Positions 55,622-63,732 of a DNA stretch of 64,000 nucleotides are shown here, in pieces (the stretch's first letter is position 1; each line of letters starts with the position of its first letter). Below the pieces are notes generated by a model. The model saw nothing but the letters and a program-made list of their open reading frames with translations, was not told where the DNA came from and did no database searches. A program made the translations under genes and the position numbers. The stretch comes from Prevotella melaninogenica ATCC 25845 (lineage in GTDB: Bacteria > Bacteroidota > Bacteroidia > Bacteroidales > Bacteroidaceae): the NCBI RefSeq assembly GCF_000144405.1, contig NC_014371.1:962501-1026500 (forward strand), read 5' to 3'.

Positions 55622-56329
55622 ATGAAGTTAAAAAAGATAATAATGCTCATCGCCTGCATATTCTCTTTTGCAGGTCTGAAGGCACAATATACTATCCAAT
55701 GCGAAGACACCTGCAGCCATGTTCATGGGCTTGACATGAGCCATTACCAAGGCGATGTATGGTGGGAAACAGTAGCTGAAAACAGCAATCATAAGCTCAA
55801 TTACGTTTACTTAAAAGCTACTGAGGGCGGTACACGTATTGACCAACGCTATCTTGAGAATATCGAGGCTGCACAACGCTATGGTATGAATGTCGGTTCT
55901 TACCACTTCTATCGTCCTGCTATTCCACAAGAGGAGCAGTTGCGCAACTTCCGCATGCAGTGTCGTCCACAAGACCAAGACCTCATCCCAATGGTAGATA
56001 TTGAGACTACCGGTGGACTGAGTACGGAGGCTTTACGCGATAGTTTACAGAGGTTCCTCGTACTTATGACACAGGAATATGGTGTTAAACCATTGGTTTA
56101 CACATATACAAACTTCTATAACAGATATCTCAGCGGTGCACTCGACGGCTATAAACTTTTCATTGCACAGTATAACGGACGCGAGCCAGAGCTGAACGAT
56201 GGAAGAGACATCTTTGCTTGGCAGTACACTGGCAAGGGACGTATCAACGGCGTGAGAGGATATGTTGATAAGTCTCGACTGATGGGTAACCACAGTATGC
56301 GTGAGTTGCGATTCCGACGAAAGCGTTAG
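55622..56329 (+). CDS. GH25 lysozyme-type muramidase, secreted
   Basis: A 235-residue exported glycoside hydrolase family 25 protein that cuts the MurNAc-GlcNAc bond of peptidoglycan. Signal peptide 1-21; catalytic residues Asp38 (HGLDMSHYQG) and the pair Asp126/Glu128 (MVDIE); later blocks PLVYTYTNFY and IFAWQYTGKG are typical of GH25. The C-terminus is very basic (RELRFRRKR). It may act on its own wall or on other bacteria. Confidence 0.92.
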   Translation: MKLKKIIMLIACIFSFAGLKAQYTIQCEDTCSHVHGLDMSHYQGDVWWETVAENSNHKLNYVYLKATEGGTRIDQRYLENIEAAQRYGMNVGSYHFYRPAIPQEEQLRNFRMQCRPQDQDLIPMVDIETTGGLSTEALRDSLQRFLVLMTQEYGVKPLVYTYTNFYNRYLSGALDGYKLFIAQYNGREPELNDGRDIFAWQYTGKGRINGVRGYVDKSRLMGNHSMRELRFRRKR

Positions 56330-56393
56330 CTTCAACACCAAGAGAAAAGGAAATAGATAATTATCCACACTACTATAATCTTACGTTAGATAA

Positions 56394-57779
56394 ATGATCA
56401 TCAAATGCCCTGAATGTGGCCATCAAGTGAGCGACAAGGCTCCCGTATGCCCAAGCTGCGGTGTAGAGATTGCCGGACATATCATTAAATGTTCTCATTG
56501 CGGTGAATTATACCTCAAAGAGGAATCATCATGTCCAAACTGTCATCATACGGAACACCATGTAGAGAGTTCTGTAACGGCTGCAGAGCATCACACAAGT
56601 GAGGCTACGAACGATAGTAAGGTGCAAGAGCCTGTTGTTCTCATGTCAGTTGACAAGGGGGAAGTAACAGGAAACGATGATGTTATCATCCCAGTAGAGG
56701 AAACGGAAGAACACGAAACGGATAATTACGACAATAAGACACAAGACACGATCAACGAGCCAAACACGGAGGAAGAGGCTGTCGATGCCGACTTCATCAT
56801 GGATGATAATGCTGATGAGGAGGTGATTGCCAATGCCGAGGCAATAGCTGAGGACGAGGAGGAAAGCACTCCGGATAAGAATAATCATCTGTCATTGGCT
56901 GTCTCACTGCTCATCGCTGCTATCACTGCAGCCGTATTGCTCTTCCTTTACAACCAAGGGGTGGGCGCAAGCAAAGCTAACAATGAGCAAGAGGCTTTCG
57001 CACAAGCAATGAGTAGTAGCGAGCCAACCGTACTAAAGAATTATCTCAAGGAGAATCCATCTGCTTCTAAGGCACATCGTGATAGTATATCAGCCCGTCT
57101 AAAGGTGCTAACAACTACCACCCAGAATATGCAACAGTCTGATAATGACCTTTCTGTGGCATTGACCAGCAACTCAAAAGAAGTGTTGCAGCAGTTTATT
57201 GCTAAGTATCCAGACTCAAAACATCGTGGTGAGTTGGAAGCAAAGATTGACGAAATAGACTGGGCAGGAGCTGTAGCTAAAAACAACGAGAATGCTTATC
57301 TTGGCTATAAGGCGCAGCATCCAAATGGTATTCATAGTAAGGAAGCCGATGAGAAGTTGAAGAATATTCTGACACCAGAGATGGCTGAGGAGTCAGCTGC
57401 TGCAAAGGTCACGGATGGTGAGAGAGCAAAAGCGGTTGCTGCGGTTCGCCAACTCTTACAAGGTATCAACAGTAAAAGCACGGATAAGATTTCTGGTGCT
57501 GTTGCGCCATCATTAAACTTCCTTGGTTCAGGTGGTGCTACGGTGAAGGATATTCGCCGTTATATGACCGACCGACTTTATCAAGCTGATGTCAAGACAA
57601 TCAACTGGCACCTTGGTTCGCCTACTGAAGTAACCAAAAATAGTAATGAAGCGGGTGCAGATATTCGCCTAAAGATACCAGCTACTTTGGATATCGATCG
57701 CAAGGGTGGTAAGTCTAAACGTAGTTATGTTATCTCTGCGACAATCAAGAACGGCAGAATAACCCATATTAATTGGTAA
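56394..57779 (+). CDS. Zinc-ribbon membrane protein with coiled periplasmic part
   Basis: A 461-residue protein. Two zinc ribbons at the N-terminus: CPECGHQVSDKAPVCPSCG (5-23) and CSHCG with CPNCH (33-50). A strongly acidic stretch follows (about 60-160), then one membrane helix (about 167-185, SLAVSLLIAAITAAVLLFL), then a mostly helical, Ala/Lys-rich region (190-345) and a small C-terminal domain (about 345-461) resembling DUF4878-like or NTF2-like folds. Function unknown. It follows the GH25 gene by 64 bases and may share its transcript. Confidence 0.75.
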   Translation: MIIKCPECGHQVSDKAPVCPSCGVEIAGHIIKCSHCGELYLKEESSCPNCHHTEHHVESSVTAAEHHTSEATNDSKVQEPVVLMSVDKGEVTGNDDVIIPVEETEEHETDNYDNKTQDTINEPNTEEEAVDADFIMDDNADEEVIANAEAIAEDEEESTPDKNNHLSLAVSLLIAAITAAVLLFLYNQGVGASKANNEQEAFAQAMSSSEPTVLKNYLKENPSASKAHRDSISARLKVLTTTTQNMQQSDNDLSVALTSNSKEVLQQFIAKYPDSKHRGELEAKIDEIDWAGAVAKNNENAYLGYKAQHPNGIHSKEADEKLKNILTPEMAEESAAAKVTDGERAKAVAAVRQLLQGINSKSTDKISGAVAPSLNFLGSGGATVKDIRRYMTDRLYQADVKTINWHLGSPTEVTKNSNEAGADIRLKIPATLDIDRKGGKSKRSYVISATIKNGRITHINW

Positions 57780-57976
57780 TAGGTTTACCCTTTTAAGGTA
57801 AATAAGATTAGCACTTAAACAAGTTTTGTTTTATTGTCGAACGAACTAATTGTCTTTATATTAGCGTTGTAGCGAATTACTTCAAGACAGAAAGACTGAC
57901 AAAATACCGACAATAAAACAAGACTATTCAAAAACAATATACTTCATATTGGGGCTAATAGTTGGTAAAATAAAAC

Positions 57977-58059
57977 TTGCTGTCACTCCTGTCAGCCATT
58001 TTAGGCTCATAAGTACCAACATTTCATTCATTTACGCGAAATGTTAAAAGTGACAGCAA
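57977..58059. repeat. 84-bp palindromic element, copy 2
   Basis: Perfect 11-bp ends TTGCTGTCACT / AGTGACAGCAA, with CTGTCAGCCA and TTTACGCGAAATGTTAA inside, as in copy 1 at 46419. The preceding gap 57780-57976 shows no gene. Confidence 0.75.
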
Positions 58060-58137
58060 CTTATTTTTAAAAATACCAAGTATATATAACTTGATATTCT
58101 ATGTAAGATGTTATATATGTCAGCTGCCCTTTTCACA

Positions 58138-58178
58138 AACCATCAACACCCAACATTTAACACCCAACACCCCCACAT
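58138..58178. repeat. AACACCC heptamer tract next to the 58178 gene end
   Basis: Units AACACCC and AACATTT end 3-4 bases from the stop codon of the minus-strand gene. Confidence 0.8.
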
Positions 58179-58561
58179 TAATTCTCAATCTGATCAATCG
58201 TAGGCTTTTTAATCTCAGGCACAGGAGCCTTTACAACTGGTTCAGTCTGACCTTCTGGAACATTAGGAACGATGACAGGGTTCTCTGGATCTGCTGTCTC
58301 TTCCGACTCAGAAGATTCTTTCTTTGGAGCTTCTGTCTTCTTCTCCTCCTTCACCTCTTCATCTTTCTCCTCTTCCTTTGTCAATACAGGAATCTTCGGA
58401 CCATTATCAATACCGATAACTTCACCCGACATATCCACTTCGTACTTACGAGGAGGAGCCATCTCACGTGTTTCCATGAGAACAGCAAGTACTATAGCAC
58501 CCACCACAAGCACAATAGCACAGATGGATACGGGTACCTTATAGGTTGGTTTCTTCTTCAT
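58178..58561 (-). CDS. Small single-pass membrane protein with acidic tail
   Basis: A 127-residue protein, not recognised. One membrane helix (about 9-29, VPVSICAIVLVVGAIVLAVL) with a basic N-terminus, then a low-complexity tail rich in Glu, Lys and Pro (60-127). It follows the 58603-59085 gene by 41 bases and is probably co-transcribed. The tail could reach across the periplasm. No function can be assigned. Confidence 0.7.
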   Translation of the reverse strand: MKKKPTYKVPVSICAIVLVVGAIVLAVLMETREMAPPRKYEVDMSGEVIGIDNGPKIPVLTKEEEKDEEVKEEKKTEAPKKESSESEETADPENPVIVPNVPEGQTEPVVKAPVPEIKKPTIDQIEN

Positions 58562-58602
58562 TATCTTCGTTTTCTATCCTTTTATCTTATTGTCTTTTTC
58601 GC

Positions 58603-59085
58603 TTACTCGGTAATCTGCACACAGTAAGGAAGTGGCTGCTGGAGGGTCAGAAAGCTAATTGTTGGCTGATTATCCTTCGTACAAATCAGCGTAGTCTTGT
58701 CTCCCTTCACAGCATTACCCATGTCATATCCCATCGCTTTCACCTGTGCCTGCAAGCCCGCAAAGGCAGTACGGTTAAAGACATAGACATAAACCGTCTT
58801 ACCATTTTGTGCCAAGAGTACCATACTGGAGTTACCACGTCCCATGGCAGTTGGCAGGAAGTCGCTGGTTAGGTTCATATTCTTCACCCAGTTATAGTCC
58901 TTTCCAAACTCGTCCGATGAGACTCCTTTATAGCTGTAGCCTTGCTTCTCAAGCACTTGTTTACCCACTTGTAGTGTCTTTGCTTGAAAGATTTTAATCG
59001 CATCAGCCATCGAAACAATATCTTTTTGCGCACGTGCTCCCATTGCAAAGAGTAGCACAGTCAATAATAGTAGTATTTTCTTCAT
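58603..59085 (-). CDS. Small secreted protein, unknown
   Basis: A 160-residue exported protein with a signal peptide (1-19, ending ARAQ). The mature part alternates helix and strand (for example ADAIKIFQAKTLQVGKQVLE and KTVYVYVFNRTAFAGL) and has two cysteines near the C-terminus (about 136 and 155). Not recognised as a named family. First gene of a two-gene unit. Confidence 0.7.
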   Translation of the reverse strand: MKKILLLLTVLLFAMGARAQKDIVSMADAIKIFQAKTLQVGKQVLEKQGYSYKGVSSDEFGKDYNWVKNMNLTSDFLPTAMGRGNSSMVLLAQNGKTVYVYVFNRTAFAGLQAQVKAMGYDMGNAVKGDKTTLICTKDNQPTISFLTLQQPLPYCVQITE

Positions 59086-59106
59086 TCTTCTTCTTTCATT
59101 TATTTC

Positions 59107-59189
59107 GTGTCATCATCTGCCTTTATCATTTTAAAACAATGATATTATGACACGTTACAAAATTATGAAAAATATGGAGAATGAGCAAG
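59107..59189 (-). promoter_or_regulatory. Promoter and 5' hairpin of the 59085 gene
   Basis: Minus strand CTTG (59186-59189), 20-base gap, TAATTTTG (59158-59165). In the leader, CGTGTCAT (59107 on) pairs with ATGACACG (to 59154), with an inner ATCATT/AATGAT stem. Confidence 0.7.
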
Positions 59190-59222
59190 AAAAGGAGAAA
59201 ATTTACTTTAAACTATTTTATC

Positions 59223-59444
59223 CTTTGACCATTGAACTTTGAATTTTTTGATATGTACAAACCTCTATTTCACTTTTACCGACTACGAATTTCGCGAATG
59301 TTTTTCATCCTTTGAACTATTAACTTTGATATTTGAGATTTAAACTTTGAGCGTTATTAAGTAATCATAATTATGAATTCTGAATTATGCATTATGAATT
59401 AACAAAGGTGTACCCTAATAGTCATCCTATTATTGATACACCTT
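59223..59444. repeat. Heptamer tracts and a hairpin downstream of the OhrR gene
   Basis: AAAGTTC-type heptamers (59223-59245 and 59310-59352), a partial ACCGACTACGAATTTCGCGA core as in the large inverted repeats, then ATTATGA-type heptamers (59358-59400). An imperfect hairpin AAGGTGTA / TACACCTT (59405-59444) may end the minus-strand OhrR transcript. Confidence 0.7.
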
Positions 59445-59475
59445 CATTATTTTATGTGATAAAGTTTATATGCAA

Positions 59476-59991
59476 TTACTTTCTTTTTCTTTTAGAAGCT
59501 AAGCGCTCTTCACGCATCTTAGCCATTGCCTCCTCCTTCTCCTTAGAGCGTTGTCCTGAGAGACGAGCAATAAGACGATCAAGATCAGCAGCTATTTCCT
59601 TGAACTGAACAATCTCTTCTTCGCTCTCAAACAACTTTCCTACCATGCACGATGGGATATCCTTCGCCTTCTCTTGCAATTGCATTCCATGCTCAGTAAG
59701 CGAAACATAGGTTTCTCTTCCATCCTTTTCACCCTTGACACGGTTAACCAATCCAAGTTGAGCCATACGCTGAACAAGTGGAGTCATTGTGTTTGAGTCA
59801 AGATAAAGTCGGTGTGCAAGTTCCATCACCTTTTGATTGTCTTCTTCCCAAAGAGCCATTAGTACAAGATATTGAGGATAGGTAATACCTAAATCCTCAA
59901 GTAATGGATAATAAGTTTGAGTAACAAGGCGGCTTGCTGTGTACAATCTGAAGCAGAGTTGGTTCTGCAGTTTTAGTTGGTCGTATACCAT
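59476..59991 (-). CDS. MarR-family regulator, OhrR type
   Basis: A 171-residue winged-helix repressor. The N-terminal LCFRLYTASRLVTQTYYPLL and TYPQYLVLMALWE segments match OhrR, with Cys13 in the position of the peroxide-sensing cysteine and nearby tyrosines. The DNA-binding wing is at about 55-95 (ELAHRLYLDSNTMTPLVQRM). The C-terminal about 45 residues are a long charged extension (Lys/Arg/Glu), longer than usual for OhrR. It probably represses an organic-peroxide resistance gene, but no ohr gene is in the window, so the target is elsewhere or it is autoregulatory. Confidence 0.85.
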   Translation of the reverse strand: MVYDQLKLQNQLCFRLYTASRLVTQTYYPLLEDLGITYPQYLVLMALWEEDNQKVMELAHRLYLDSNTMTPLVQRMAQLGLVNRVKGEKDGRETYVSLTEHGMQLQEKAKDIPSCMVGKLFESEEEIVQFKEIAADLDRLIARLSGQRSKEKEEAMAKMREERLASKRKRK

Positions 59992-60078
59992 TCTTTTTTC
60001 CTTAAATGTTTTGATAACTTCAAACTCCTGAAGTAAACTTTAATATATATTGTTACCTGAAATAATCTATTCGCACTG

Positions 60079-60086
60079 CAAAGGTA
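60079..60086 (-). promoter_or_regulatory. -7 box of the OhrR-type gene
   Basis: Minus strand TACCTTTG, about 90 bases upstream of the start. The adjoining A/T-rich stretch GTACAACAATTTATATTTAT could hold an operator; this is only a suggestion. Confidence 0.5.
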
Positions 60087-60175
60087 CAACAATTTATATT
60101 TATCGTTAATGATATAAGCCGATTTTTAACATTAATTGTATAGCTAAAGTCGTACTTTGATAACATAAAACAACA

Positions 60176-60217
60176 ATAAGCGGACATAAACAATACAAAT
60201 CGTTTATGCCCGCTTAT
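60176..60217 (-). terminator. Terminator after the MaoC-type gene
   Basis: ATAAGCGG-A-CATAAAC pairs with GTTTATG-C-CCGCTTAT, loop AATACAAATC. On the minus strand it is followed by TTGTTGTTTT. Confidence 0.8.
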
Positions 60218-60243
60218 GCGTATTTATAAGAGTTTATCTCTAC

Positions 60244-60708
60244 TTATTCAAAGTAATAAAGGAAGGTTGCAACACCCTCAAGTGCTGGCTTGCGCTCGCC
60301 CTCAATCTCAATCTGGAACTTGATACCAGCCTTGCAGATACCACGGATATTCTCAATACTATCGAGTGTGGCAACAAGACGAATGCGTGAGTTCACGAGG
60401 ACTGGACGACCAAAGCGCATCTTATCCATACCGTAGTTGACCATCATCTTAAGGTTGTTCACCTCAATAATCTCCTGCCACATGTGTGGGAGCAGTGAAA
60501 GTGTAAGATAGCCATGTGCGATAGTACTCTTGAACTGGCTTTCTACAGCTGCACGCTCTGTGTCAACATGAATCCACTGATGGTCGAGGGTAGCATCAGC
60601 AAAGAGGTTAATTCTCTCTTGGTCAACGAGTAACCACTCGCTCTCACCAAGCTTCTCACCCAGTCGGGCAGCAAGCTCATCGTAATTGTTTACTGTTAAT
60701 TTTGCCAT
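60244..60708 (-). CDS. MaoC-type enoyl hydratase (R-hydratase)
   Basis: A 154-residue hot-dog-fold protein. The hydratase motif is at FADATLDHQWIHVD (about 36-49), with catalytic Asp and His, followed by FKSTIAHGYLTLSLLP. Such enzymes hydrate (R)-specific enoyl-CoA or related thioesters, but many genome copies have unknown substrates. Single gene between its own promoter and terminator. Confidence 0.88.
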   Translation of the reverse strand: MAKLTVNNYDELAARLGEKLGESEWLLVDQERINLFADATLDHQWIHVDTERAAVESQFKSTIAHGYLTLSLLPHMWQEIIEVNNLKMMVNYGMDKMRFGRPVLVNSRIRLVATLDSIENIRGICKAGIKFQIEIEGERKPALEGVATFLYYFE

Positions 60709-60819
60709 AGTTTTTGTTTCATGTAATTTCTACATTACTGCGCATGATAGTCTTTCTTTATCCTCCCTACCCTCCTTATATATTATAAGGTGTGAAAGGA
60801 TATACTACCTTTTGTCGTA

Positions 60820-60851
60820 CAAAAATACAAAAAACATTTCAATTGCCCAAA
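60820..60851 (-). promoter_or_regulatory. Promoter of the MaoC-type gene
   Basis: Minus strand TTTG (60848-60851), exactly 20 bases, TATTTTTG (60820-60827): a full consensus match. Leader of about 105 bases. The -33 box is 24 bases from the stop of the upstream lipoprotein gene. Confidence 0.85.
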
Positions 60852-60874
60852 TCGACTTATGCTGCTGACCCTCT

Positions 60875-62224
60875 TTATGGTGCCAATAGATGCACATGCA
60901 AGGTTTTTTCCTTACCCGCTACAGACACCTCATTGACATAAACAAGCTTATACTTGATATCAAGGAAGTTGCCAGTTTTCTGCGCACTTATCACCTCGAT
61001 ACGTGGATCTAAGAGATAGATATCCAAATATTTCGCTAAGCCACTACCAGGAATCCATGCGGTAAGGTTAGAATTTCCATTATCACCTTGCACCTCATTT
61101 GCATACAAGTCAATGTTCTCGCCATCCCGCATTAATGACATCTGAACTTTCTTAAACCATACTCGTGGGTCAAATGCCTTCACTGCTGCAGAATAGTCAC
61201 CATCAGCCTTGCTTCTAAAATACTTACCAAAGAACTTTCCTACGTCTGTACTGTTGGTAATAAGAAGTTCTTTATCAAGCGCAGAAAGTGGTTTAAAACC
61301 TGTAAGTTCCATATTGAAATTAGCCAACTCTGTGTCGTGACCATCCTTAGCAACAAGTTGGATAGAGAGAGTCATCGAGTTTGAACCATCGTTCTTCTGC
61401 TTACCTGTAGGGTAAGTCACAAACTTATCTCTATCATAATTAAGTAAAGAGGTATGAAGTAAATCTGTATGCTCATACACGCCACGCATATATAACTTGC
61501 TAACCTCCTCTGTATTGACGCTAATTTGGTTGCGATAATACTCGTTCTTATTCATCTCAACACCGAGCGAACTGTTCTTTCTATCCTTATAAGTAATCGT
61601 AAACGCTACCTGACCAGACGTACTGCTACCAACGAAACGCACATCGCTAACCGTTGTATTTGCCCAGTCAGCTGGTGTAAAGGTGTAATGCTTGCTGCCA
61701 CCAACGCCTGAAGAAGACAGATTAATAAACTTCTGTAAATACGCTGCAGTGAACTTACTATTATCCTTCAGACGATAAAGTGTATCGAAATCAAAGTCTT
61801 TCAGATAGTTAACGTCTGTTTTCCATGCAGCAACAGCACGTGACACCATCTCATAATCATTCGGTTTCTGTGCAAAACCAACATATTCAACGTCCTTAGT
61901 AAAGGTTTTACCACCGCTATTACCTATTACCCTCAACGTAAATGTACCCTTCTCTTCATCGCTATTCAGCACATCTATAGCCGTAACATTCAACGCCTTA
62001 CCATTGACAGTTCTATTTCCTAAACTTGCCTTTGCCGTTTCCAATGCTTGATAAACATTCTGTTGCTTATCAAGATTGAGGAACTTCACAATATCGTCAT
62101 TCGTTACTTCTGCCGCATTTTGCTCAGTAGATGGGTTTGGTTGTACTGGATCCGACGAACTTCCTTCACCTCCACAAGCAGCACAGAGTAATACTATAGA
62201 TACCGCAAGAATTATTTTTCTCAT
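60875..62224 (-). CDS. Lipoprotein of unknown function
   Basis: A 449-residue predicted lipoprotein (lipobox LCAAC, Cys17). After a Ser/Pro/Asn-rich spacer it has beta-rich segments (about 75-120, 180-240, 265-320) and a C-terminal region ending in HVHLLAP. Not recognised as a named family. No operon partner. The promoter may be the minus-strand TATCTTTG at 62336-62343. Confidence 0.7.
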   Translation of the reverse strand: MRKIILAVSIVLLCAACGGEGSSSDPVQPNPSTEQNAAEVTNDDIVKFLNLDKQQNVYQALETAKASLGNRTVNGKALNVTAIDVLNSDEEKGTFTLRVIGNSGGKTFTKDVEYVGFAQKPNDYEMVSRAVAAWKTDVNYLKDFDFDTLYRLKDNSKFTAAYLQKFINLSSSGVGGSKHYTFTPADWANTTVSDVRFVGSSTSGQVAFTITYKDRKNSSLGVEMNKNEYYRNQISVNTEEVSKLYMRGVYEHTDLLHTSLLNYDRDKFVTYPTGKQKNDGSNSMTLSIQLVAKDGHDTELANFNMELTGFKPLSALDKELLITNSTDVGKFFGKYFRSKADGDYSAAVKAFDPRVWFKKVQMSLMRDGENIDLYANEVQGDNGNSNLTAWIPGSGLAKYLDIYLLDPRIEVISAQKTGNFLDIKYKLVYVNEVSVAGKEKTLHVHLLAP

Positions 62225-62335
62225 TGTTTTTATCCTGTTTTTTAATAATCATTGCACTTCACACCCTCACTTCTTACCATTCTAACAAAGCAGTGTAAAG
62301 CTATTGAATCTTTGCAACTCACAATGATTCAGATG

Positions 62336-62550
62336 CAAAGATACTTAAAAAACTCAAAAAATCAGTATCGGCATAAGACTTTATCATTAATCCATAGACA
62401 AAACATCTCACACATGATGCCAATGAAAATATCGGACGAATAATCTGAATTATAACACTCTGACAAGCCCCCCATTCGAACAATTGTAAATGATAAAATC
62501 TGAATTAACATAGTTTTCTGCTCACATTTCAACATTTTTTTATAATTTTG
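62336..62550. promoter_or_regulatory. Divergent promoters around 62.4 kb
   Basis: Minus strand TATCTTTG (62336-62343) for the lipoprotein gene, and plus strand TAATTTTG (62543-62550) only 8 bases before the ATG of the next gene, giving a very short leader. The -33 boxes are poor. No gene lies in the gap. Confidence 0.55.
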
Positions 62551-62558
62551 CCACCATC

Positions 62559-63119
62559 ATGAGATATACTGTCAAATGCAATAACTGCGGTCGCGACTTT
62601 GTAGCTGAGACTGAGCAATATGGGACAATGAAATATCGTTGCCCTTATTGTGGTAATGTGTTGAACTGTAGGTTTGATGCCCCTAAGTCTTTCCGCACAC
62701 GTGCTCGTTCCGTTATTCCATTGGCTGACGCCTCACCTATTGAGGTAAAGAAAGCCAAGGATCTTCCTACAGTCTCAACCCATCTCGTTAGTTCGCCTTC
62801 AAAAGAGAAGCTTGCTGAGATGAGAAGTAAGCTGATGGAGGCTTCTCAGCGTGCCCTTCACGTATCTAAGCAAGCCGGTGAGACCTTGAAGAATGCGACA
62901 GAAAGTACCAGTGAGTTTGTAAACAAATCGTCTTCTTGGCTTCGTCGTTTTCAAGAGAAATACACAGATGGCGACCTTTGGATATTCTTTGGCTTCAGTT
63001 TTATCTTCCTCCTTTCGGTCTTTGTAGGACTTTTCGTTTGTGCAGAGGTAGTGAAACTCTTATCAGAGGGACACTCATGGCTGTTTAAAAACTATATTGA
63101 AATAAGAAATTCTATCTAA
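62559..63119 (+). CDS. Zinc-ribbon, single-pass membrane protein
   Basis: A 186-residue protein. One zinc ribbon at the N-terminus, CNNCG (8-12) with CPYCG (28-32), then a basic and helical middle (about 55-140, possible coiled coil), and one membrane helix (about 148-170, IFFGFSFIFLLSVFVGLFV). Same general plan as the protein at 56394. Function unknown. Confidence 0.75.
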   Translation: MRYTVKCNNCGRDFVAETEQYGTMKYRCPYCGNVLNCRFDAPKSFRTRARSVIPLADASPIEVKKAKDLPTVSTHLVSSPSKEKLAEMRSKLMEASQRALHVSKQAGETLKNATESTSEFVNKSSSWLRRFQEKYTDGDLWIFFGFSFIFLLSVFVGLFVCAEVVKLLSEGHSWLFKNYIEIRNSI

Positions 63120-63284
63120 TATTTGCATTTCTTACATCCTCTTATCTTCTGTTTTTGAGTAACAGGTGTTTAGAAATATCCTTACATTTCGAGGGTGCTT
63201 TTAGTCCTTATCTTAGCTAAAAAAGGGCTTAAAAGAAGACTGCTATAAGCAACAGATAATCAAATAGTTATAAAGTCGTATCCT

Positions 63285-63385
63285 AAAAGGTGCTTTCTAA
63301 GGGTTCAAAAGGGCGTTAGTTAGCGTCTTAAAGGGCATCTTTAGCAAGCCTAAAGGGCGTCTTTTCAAAGCCAATTAAGCATCTA
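63285..63385 (+). repeat. 22-bp modular repeat element, copy c
   Basis: Five modules with cores GGTGCTTT, GGGCGTTA, GGGCATCT, GGGCGTCT and AAGCATCT. Upstream, ATCAAATAGTTATAAAG is shared with copy b. The remainder of 63120-63732 shows no gene. Confidence 0.85.
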
Positions 63386-63641
63386 TTGATTTTTGATTAG
63401 TGACTTTTTTATTACAACTAATCAAATACTATCATTCTTTCCCTTACTTTCTTGCCTACTTATCAATGTGTTTTTTCGCGTGTGTTTTCGAAAGCAACCT
63501 ACCCTTTCCGTACTGCTTTTTATATAAGGTAAACACTGCAAAACATGCACTAATATGTGTCCAAGATACAAGTTGGAAATAAAAACGCACGTAATATTAT
63601 GTTAAAGAAGATAAAACATGCTTGAATTAAAAAAAATACTA

Positions 63642-63649
63642 TAATTTTG
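63642..63649 (+). promoter_or_regulatory. -7 box of the right-edge SusC gene
   Basis: TAATTTTG with CTTG 17 bases upstream (63621-63624); leader of about 80 bases. Confidence 0.5.
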
Positions 63650-63732
63650 CACATATCTAAGCAATCGACAACCTAAGTGCCATATCTAATGTCACAAGAC
63701 CTAAACAAAATATAAATAAAAACCTTTTAAGC

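Noticed and set aside
55384..55734. Plus-strand frame of 116 codons before the GH25 gene
   Set aside because: Starts in the palindromic repeat and overlaps the GH25 start in another frame; the promoter lies inside it.
58091..58627. Plus-strand frame of 178 codons rich in Phe and Leu
   Set aside because: Begins in repeat DNA and is the complement of the acidic-tail protein gene, whose Glu/Lys codons read as Phe/Leu/Ser in reverse.
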